Assembly (NCBI GenBank): GCA_964020155.1
Contig: OZ026546.1
Coordinates: 7,651,379-7,666,378 of the forward strand
Reading direction: 5' to 3'
Length of the DNA: 15,000 nt
Source of the DNA: Chondrilla cf. caribensis
Taxonomy: Eukaryota; Porifera; Demospongiae; Chondrillida; Chondrillidae
A program made the translations under genes and the position numbers. The notes under the pieces are model-generated. The model searched no databases. It was not told where the DNA came from and saw only the letters and a program-made list of their open reading frames with translations. Position 1 is the stretch's first letter. Every line of letters starts with the position of its first letter. Shown here in pieces: positions 10,437-15,000 of this stretch.

Positions 10437-11606
10437 TGATCGCTTCACTGACCAAACTGGCTCGGATTCATGATACTCACAGTGAATTGATAACTCCATC
10501 ACTATGCAGGTTACTCGATCCTCTATATAAGGTATTCCATAACTGGGATAGTAGATACATAGTCCCCTACCAGTGGCTCAGCATCTAATGTAACCACATG
10601 CGCAAACTGAGCGCCTGACCATGGAGATGACAAGCACTGAAGACCGATGACCAAGCAAGGTATGTACGATTGTATTTTATGTGTAATAAATGGGAACTCT
10701 AAAACATTTGCAATTGGTAATATCTCAATGTGAAGCACCCTTCATCATGAGCTCATATACTGGGTAGTTAATAGGGATCACACAGCTAGGGAACCTCCTG
10801 GGAAGTTCATATGATATGGACATTGTGACTGTAATTCATGTACCAGCAGGGATCTCATTAGCTGTTCTTACTTTGAATAACAGACGTTATTCTCCATTTA
10901 TTCTACATGTGATGTGGATCACTAGTGTTGTCTGTACTACATGTGATGTGGATCGCTAATGTTGTCTGTACTACATGTGATGTGGATCACTAGTGATGTC
11001 TGTACTACATGTGATGTGGATCGCTAATGTTGTCTGTACTACATTTGATGTGGATCGCTAGTGTCGTCTGTACTACATGTGATGTGGATCACTAATGTTG
11101 TCTGTACTACATGTGATGTGGATCACTAGTGATGTCTGTACTACATGTGATGTGGATCACTAGTGTTGTCTGTACTACATGTGATGTGGATCACTAGTGT
11201 TGTCTGTACTACATGTGATGTGGATCACTAGTGTTGTCTGTACTACATGTGATGTGGACCACTAGTGATGTCTGTACTACATGTGATGTGGATCACTAGT
11301 GATGTCTGTACTACATGTGATGTGGACCACTAGTGATGTCTGTACTACATGTGATGTGGGGTAGTAGTGTTGTCTGTACTACATGTGATGTGGATTACTA
11401 GTGTCGTCTGTACTACATGTGATGTGGATCACTAGTGTTGTCTGTACTACATGTGATCATGGGTAGTCCATACTTATCTTGCACTATGTACCTGTGTATG
11501 ATGTGACTCAAACCTGAGCATGACCACCTAGGTATGTTGTTATAACCTCACCTCACAAGGTATGTTGCTGACTCAGGTGTTAGTGTAGGGTATGTGTAGG
11601 AGTATT
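10437..11606 (+). repeat. Segmental duplication, copy 1 (with expanded minisatellite)
   Basis: Collinear with 13194-14122. Shared stretches include GAGATGACAAGCACTGAAGA, CTCTAAAACATTTGCA, GAAGCACCCTT, CTGGGAAGTTCAT, GATCTCATTAGCTGTTCTT and TAACCTCACCTCACAAGG. The copies differ by scattered substitutions, small indels, minisatellite length (16 units against 1) and an insertion in copy 2. No coding content is shared. Confidence 0.85.
10903..11457 (+). repeat. 34-bp minisatellite, 16 full units plus a partial
   Basis: Units start every 34 bp from 10903 to 11413, with a partial unit from 11447. Each contains CTACATGTGATGTGG, then a variable ATCACTAGTG core, then a TGTCTGTA end. The core varies between ATCACTAGTG, ATCGCTAATG, ACCACTAGTG and GGGTAGTAGTG. 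The palindromes ACATGT and CACTAGTG recur in most units. Confidence 0.97.
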
Positions 11607-12970
11607 GTAGAGTTTGTGATGATGCAATCGTAATAATAATAAGCTCAAGTACTGGTGTTCGTAATCTAATAATATTACAGAAGAATTACTGCTTTCTCAA
11701 GTATTGTTTTAAACTTAGTAGATGTAATTATAATGTTGCAAGCAGGCCTTGACCAAAAATTGTGACCATTCTTGTATAGATGTACTTTTGCAGTGATAGA
11801 TTAGGCTATATCTAGCTAGACTATCCAACTGAAATTATCGCACTCTTTTCCACAGTTTGTAGTATGTTTGCCTAGTGTATGGTGGTCTAGCCATAGACTC
11901 TGTAAACTTTACATCTAGTGTACCATACTAGGCCTAGGCAGAACGCTCTTTAGCTGTTCTGTCTTAGCTTGGTACGGTAATGGAACTATGTGTGTGTTGT
12001 CTATACAACATGTGATGTGGATCACTAGTGCTTACGCATATCAACTTATATGGTGATTGCTTTGACATTGCCTTCATATACCACCTTGGTGGTCCTAATT
12101 TGTGCAGATTGTTGAGGTACACATGTATATAACAGTTTTGATATGCTCGAGTAGCTCATTTTACTATGAGAGTATCAATACACCAGGTACTGTACTCCCT
12201 TGACCTTCATTGCTGAGGGCATTTTATTCCTATAGACCTGTTACCAATTATCAACTTTTCATATGTACACAAGTATGGTAATATCAATATTATCATTGCA
12301 GTGTGGACATCCATCTGTATGAATATCATTGTAGTTGTGAATATGTATCAGTACCTTTTTAGTGTAAATGGTAATGATATTATTATGTTTATTCCTCTTT
12401 GGATTATATTCTGCATCTCTGAATACTAACCTTAATTGTCCCAAACTTATCGGATCATCATGTCTTGCATATACATAATTATGTACATGTACATATCTGT
12501 AAATCCTGTACAGATAAATCTCTCCTGTACCTGTTCAATGTCCTTTTTACTTCGTTTGTTTACAGATATGTACACACATATGTTTCAAAAGTATGTATTT
12601 ATGCTTCCTGATCTTTCACATGAAACAAAATTTCAATCATCCATCTTTGTGTTGACTCTCTTGCTGTTTTTGTATCGTTGTATTGGACAAAAAACACAGA
12701 CCTCTCAGGAGGACATGTTCACCACCAGGTCCGTTTTATACTGACTTCAAACTGCTACCTTGAACTTATGTTGTGTGTGAGTGGGTGATGTTACACATCA
12801 AAAAGTCACGTACTTGAAGTCAAAACTATATCTAAGTGAGCGGGCCCATATTTGTAAGCAGCTAATAAACCTACGTATGTTGGTACACTGAGATATCCTG
12901 CAAGTTGACAGGAAAGACAGTGCACACAATGCCATTGAGCTACAGCAGTATGTGGCTGCTTAGTTAAGAA
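11607..12970. other. Intergenic stretch, no convincing gene
   Basis: AT-rich sequence. A single orphan copy of the 34-bp minisatellite core lies near 12008-12030. An imperfect inverted repeat lies at 11870-11933. A minus-strand frame (12259 to about 12535) has a short protein-like segment, and a plus-strand frame (12436-12744) is Met/Ile/Tyr-rich. Neither is supported by splice context or motif. Confidence 0.5.
11870..11937. repeat. Imperfect inverted repeat
   Basis: GCCTAGTGTATGGT (11870-11883) pairs with TACCATACTAGGC (11921-11933) with a 2-nt bulge, and CTAG steps continue inward. A 10-bp perfect palindrome CTAGGCCTAG (11928-11937) overlaps the right arm. Confidence 0.6.
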
Positions 12971-13024
12971 CCCCCACAATCCCATACTGTCACTGTGCAT
13001 ACTAAATATGGGAGAGTTGGATTA

Positions 13025-13088
13025 TGACGTGATTGACGTCATGGAACACAGAGCATTTTATGACCATATATGGTAGCATGACTCAGCA
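13025..13088. promoter_or_regulatory. CRE + CArG + AP-1/MARE cluster
   Basis: Within 64 bp there are four sites: a CRE half-site TGACGT (13025-13030), a full consensus CRE TGACGTCA (13034-13041), a consensus CArG/SRE CCATATATGG (13064-13073), and TGACTCAGCA (13079-13088), which is an AP-1 site within an NF-E2/MARE core. These are consensus sites for CREB/ATF, SRF and Jun-Fos/Maf-type factors. No target gene is visible within the window downstream. Confidence 0.45.
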
Positions 13089-13193
13089 ATGGGCATGCAC
13101 CTGTAGTTGTGTACTGTGTTGGATTTGTGTACAACAAAATAAACTGATAGCATAACACTTGGTCCAGAGGAAAGCCTGACAAATGCACCTAGT

Positions 13194-14122
13194 ATCAATT
13201 CACTGACTAAATTAGCTCGGATTATAATGGTGATCACTGTTGATTAATAACTCCACCGCTATGCAGGTTATTCGATCCTCTATATTAGAGGATGGATTAT
13301 TATTTCTATTTAGGCCCCTATCCAATACAGGATGTGTCGTGCTCCCCTTGCCCATGCAGTGGAAGCCGATTTAGCCTTGCCAGGCAGTTTCAAGTCTACA
13401 CTTTCCCCGCTAGGCATGTTTCTAGTGTAGTGTAGGCTTATTTATAATGCTTTGTCCGAGGCTTACCTTTTTTTTTTTTTTCGTATTATTGTTCCTTCAT
13501 TTGGACAATAATGTGGTGTCACCCCCAATATTCCATAAATTAAATCAAGTAGTGGATACATAGTCCTCTATCACTGGCTCAACATCTAATGTTACTGCAG
13601 TCTCCTTTATGCTCCTGGCTATGGAGATGACAAGCACTGAAGACGGATGACCCAGCAATGTATGTACAATTGTATTTTATATGCAGTAAGTGAGAACTCT
13701 AAAACATTTGCAGTTGGTAATATCTCAACATGAAGCACCCTTTATCATGAGCTCATACTGGGGTGTTAATAGAGACATAGAGTATCTATAATAGGGACCA
13801 TACAGCTGGGAAACTTCCTGGGAAGTTCATGAAATGGACATTGTGGCTGTAGTTTTATGTACCAGCAGTGATCTCATTAGCTGTTCTTGCTTTGGCGGGA
13901 ATAGCAGGCGTTACTTTTGTACTGTTTGCACTACATGTGATGTGGACCACTAGTGTTGTCTGTACTACATGTGATCATAGATAGTCCATACTTACGTTGC
14001 AGTATGTACCTGTGTATGATGTGACACAAGCATGATCACGTATGTTGTTATAACCTCACCTCACAAGGTATGTTACTGATTCAGGTGTTAGTGTAGGATG
14101 TGTACATGTGCATGTAGGAGTA
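13194..14122 (+). repeat. Segmental duplication, copy 2
   Basis: Second copy of the 10437-11606 segment in direct orientation about 2.75 kb downstream. It contains one full 34-bp minisatellite unit (13931-13964) where copy 1 has 16, and a 243-bp insertion not present in copy 1. Confidence 0.85.
13286..13528. mobile_element. 243-bp insertion inside duplication copy 2, possible short element
   Basis: Copy 1 runs almost directly from CCTCTATAT to TATTCCATA. Copy 2 has 243 bp between these points, in place of about 4 bp. The insert contains a T14 run (13468-13481) and starts with TAGAGGAT, which forms a perfect 8-bp palindrome with the flanking ATCCTCTA (13275-13293). It could be a SINE or MITE inserted after duplication, or sequence deleted from copy 1. 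No tRNA-type promoter box was recognised. Confidence 0.4.
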
Positions 14123-14720
14123 CACAGATGTCATTGCACACTGATAATAGGGAATATTGTAACCAGCACTTTGTAAAGGTTATCTACATTAAGTCCGCTC
14201 AAGTTGCACACAAGCAGCACCCAATAGATAGTGCCCACATGTGAATATCATCATAGAAGCCTTGTCAGCAACTGATCTTGGTTATTGCTACTGGTGCGTG
14301 CAATCACAGACACTTGATATGGTTTTACTTAGGGTAAACAAGGATATGCTTGTGTAGTACTTACATAATGCCTAATTCTACTAAGTGATATGCATACCTA
14401 CTGTGTTATGTACTTCAAATATAGTATCTTTGGGACCTGCTGATATTCATTTGGGGACATTTTAGTTCTACACCGGTAATACCCACCACCTCCTGTATTG
14501 GATAATGACCTTTAGCCTCTAATCCCAGGGGAGTTGTCTGTTTGTATGTTCCCGTGGATGCAGGGGTTGTACTCCTCTAGCTATATATGAATATCTGTTA
14601 GATTGTGTGTGTTCACCATATGAATATCATTATAAATAGTTTTATTCCCTTTTGTTTATCTGTGTTATATGACTTGTTTGTCTTCCTTTGCCATGGTAAC
14701 TTGGTGGTAGCCTTGGATGA
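14123..14720. other. Intergenic stretch, no gene seen
   Basis: AT-rich sequence between the duplicated segment and the MITE. No open frame of coding character, clear repeat or regulatory cluster was identified. Confidence 0.6.
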
Positions 14721-14914
14721 TACAGTCAAACCTCATTAGCATGAGATTGCTTAACACAAAATCTCTATTATCATGAAACTTTTGTCAACTCCCTACATTC
14801 ACTGCTAATGTACATACACATTATGTACGTACTGTTAACACAAAAATACAGTTAACATGGAATTTTACAGTTGTCAATAGAGACTCATGATATTATTAAA
14901 GAAGTTTGACTGTA
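14721..14914. mobile_element. 194-bp MITE with pogo-like terminal inverted repeats
   Basis: The left end TACAGTCAAACCTC and the right end (minus-strand reading) TACAGTCAAACTTC match at 13 of 14 positions. The outermost TA on both sides fits the TA target duplication of Tc1/mariner-pogo superfamily elements. The interior is AT-rich with repeated TTAACA-type steps and has no coding capacity, so it is a non-autonomous element. Confidence 0.75.
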
Positions 14915-15000
14915 TTTAGCCAATCAGTCCCTGGGAATGGACCAAGATTGATACATAAGCCTTGCCTTGTCCTATCATCTTGAATAATACAGCGCTTTGC

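Noticed and set aside
10386..10588. Second half of the 116-aa ORF starting at 10238
   Set aside because: This DNA belongs to the duplicated non-coding segment, and the other copy at 13194 does not preserve the frame.
10903..11457. CRISPR-like array
   Set aside because: The 34-bp units are directly adjacent with no unique spacers, and the context is eukaryotic. It is a minisatellite.
12436..12744. 102-aa plus-strand ORF
   Set aside because: Met/Ile/Tyr/Phe-rich product of AT-rich DNA, with no motif, splice pattern or promoter.

Overview
The window looks like nuclear DNA of an early-branching marine animal, most likely a demosponge; a cnidarian is not excluded. Reasons: GT-AG introns, several only 64-102 bp long; short multi-exon genes for Ig plus fibronectin-III membrane receptors; long (GT)n/(CA)n tracts; and remnants of Penelope-like, LINE/SINE-like and pogo-type elements. 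No prokaryotic gene structure, rRNA or tRNA was seen. The organism call is inference.

Region 1 (about 1-8150) is a small paralogous receptor cluster, all on the + strand. Gene A (45-1916, 8 exons, about 366 aa) and gene B (3352-6494, 6 exons, about 350 aa) each encode a signal peptide, one Ig-like domain, one FN3 domain, a Thr/Pro/Asn stalk, one transmembrane helix and a tyrosine-motif tail. Extracellular exon borders are all phase 1. The FN3 exons, the following 64-bp intron and the start of the stalk exon are about 98% identical between A and B, while the Ig exons and the tails differ. A has two overlapping ITIM-like motifs, one split by an intron behind a 27-bp microexon. B has an NPxY site and two YxN sites instead. 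A third copy (7830-8143) is a broken Ig exon related to B. An unrecognised ORF (2091-2582) lies between A and B. The layout, with variable Ig heads, homogenised FN3 domains, different signalling tails and a pseudogene copy, resembles self/non-self or immune-type receptor clusters. That function is inference.

Region 2 (about 8160-9920) holds a short-unit minisatellite ending in a perfect 23-bp hairpin, a decayed Penelope-like GIY-YIG endonuclease fragment, and a possible terminal coding exon ending at 9915.

Region 3 (about 10000-15000) is mostly non-coding. It holds a segment duplicated within the window (10437-11606 and 13194-14122). A 34-bp minisatellite is expanded to 16 units in one copy and has one unit in the other. 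A 243-bp insertion distinguishes the second copy. Upstream of the second copy is a tight CRE / CArG / AP-1-MARE cluster (13025-13088). A 194-bp MITE with pogo-like TIRs lies at 14721-14914.

All gene models were built by eye from ORFs, splice signals and phase. None is supported by transcript data.
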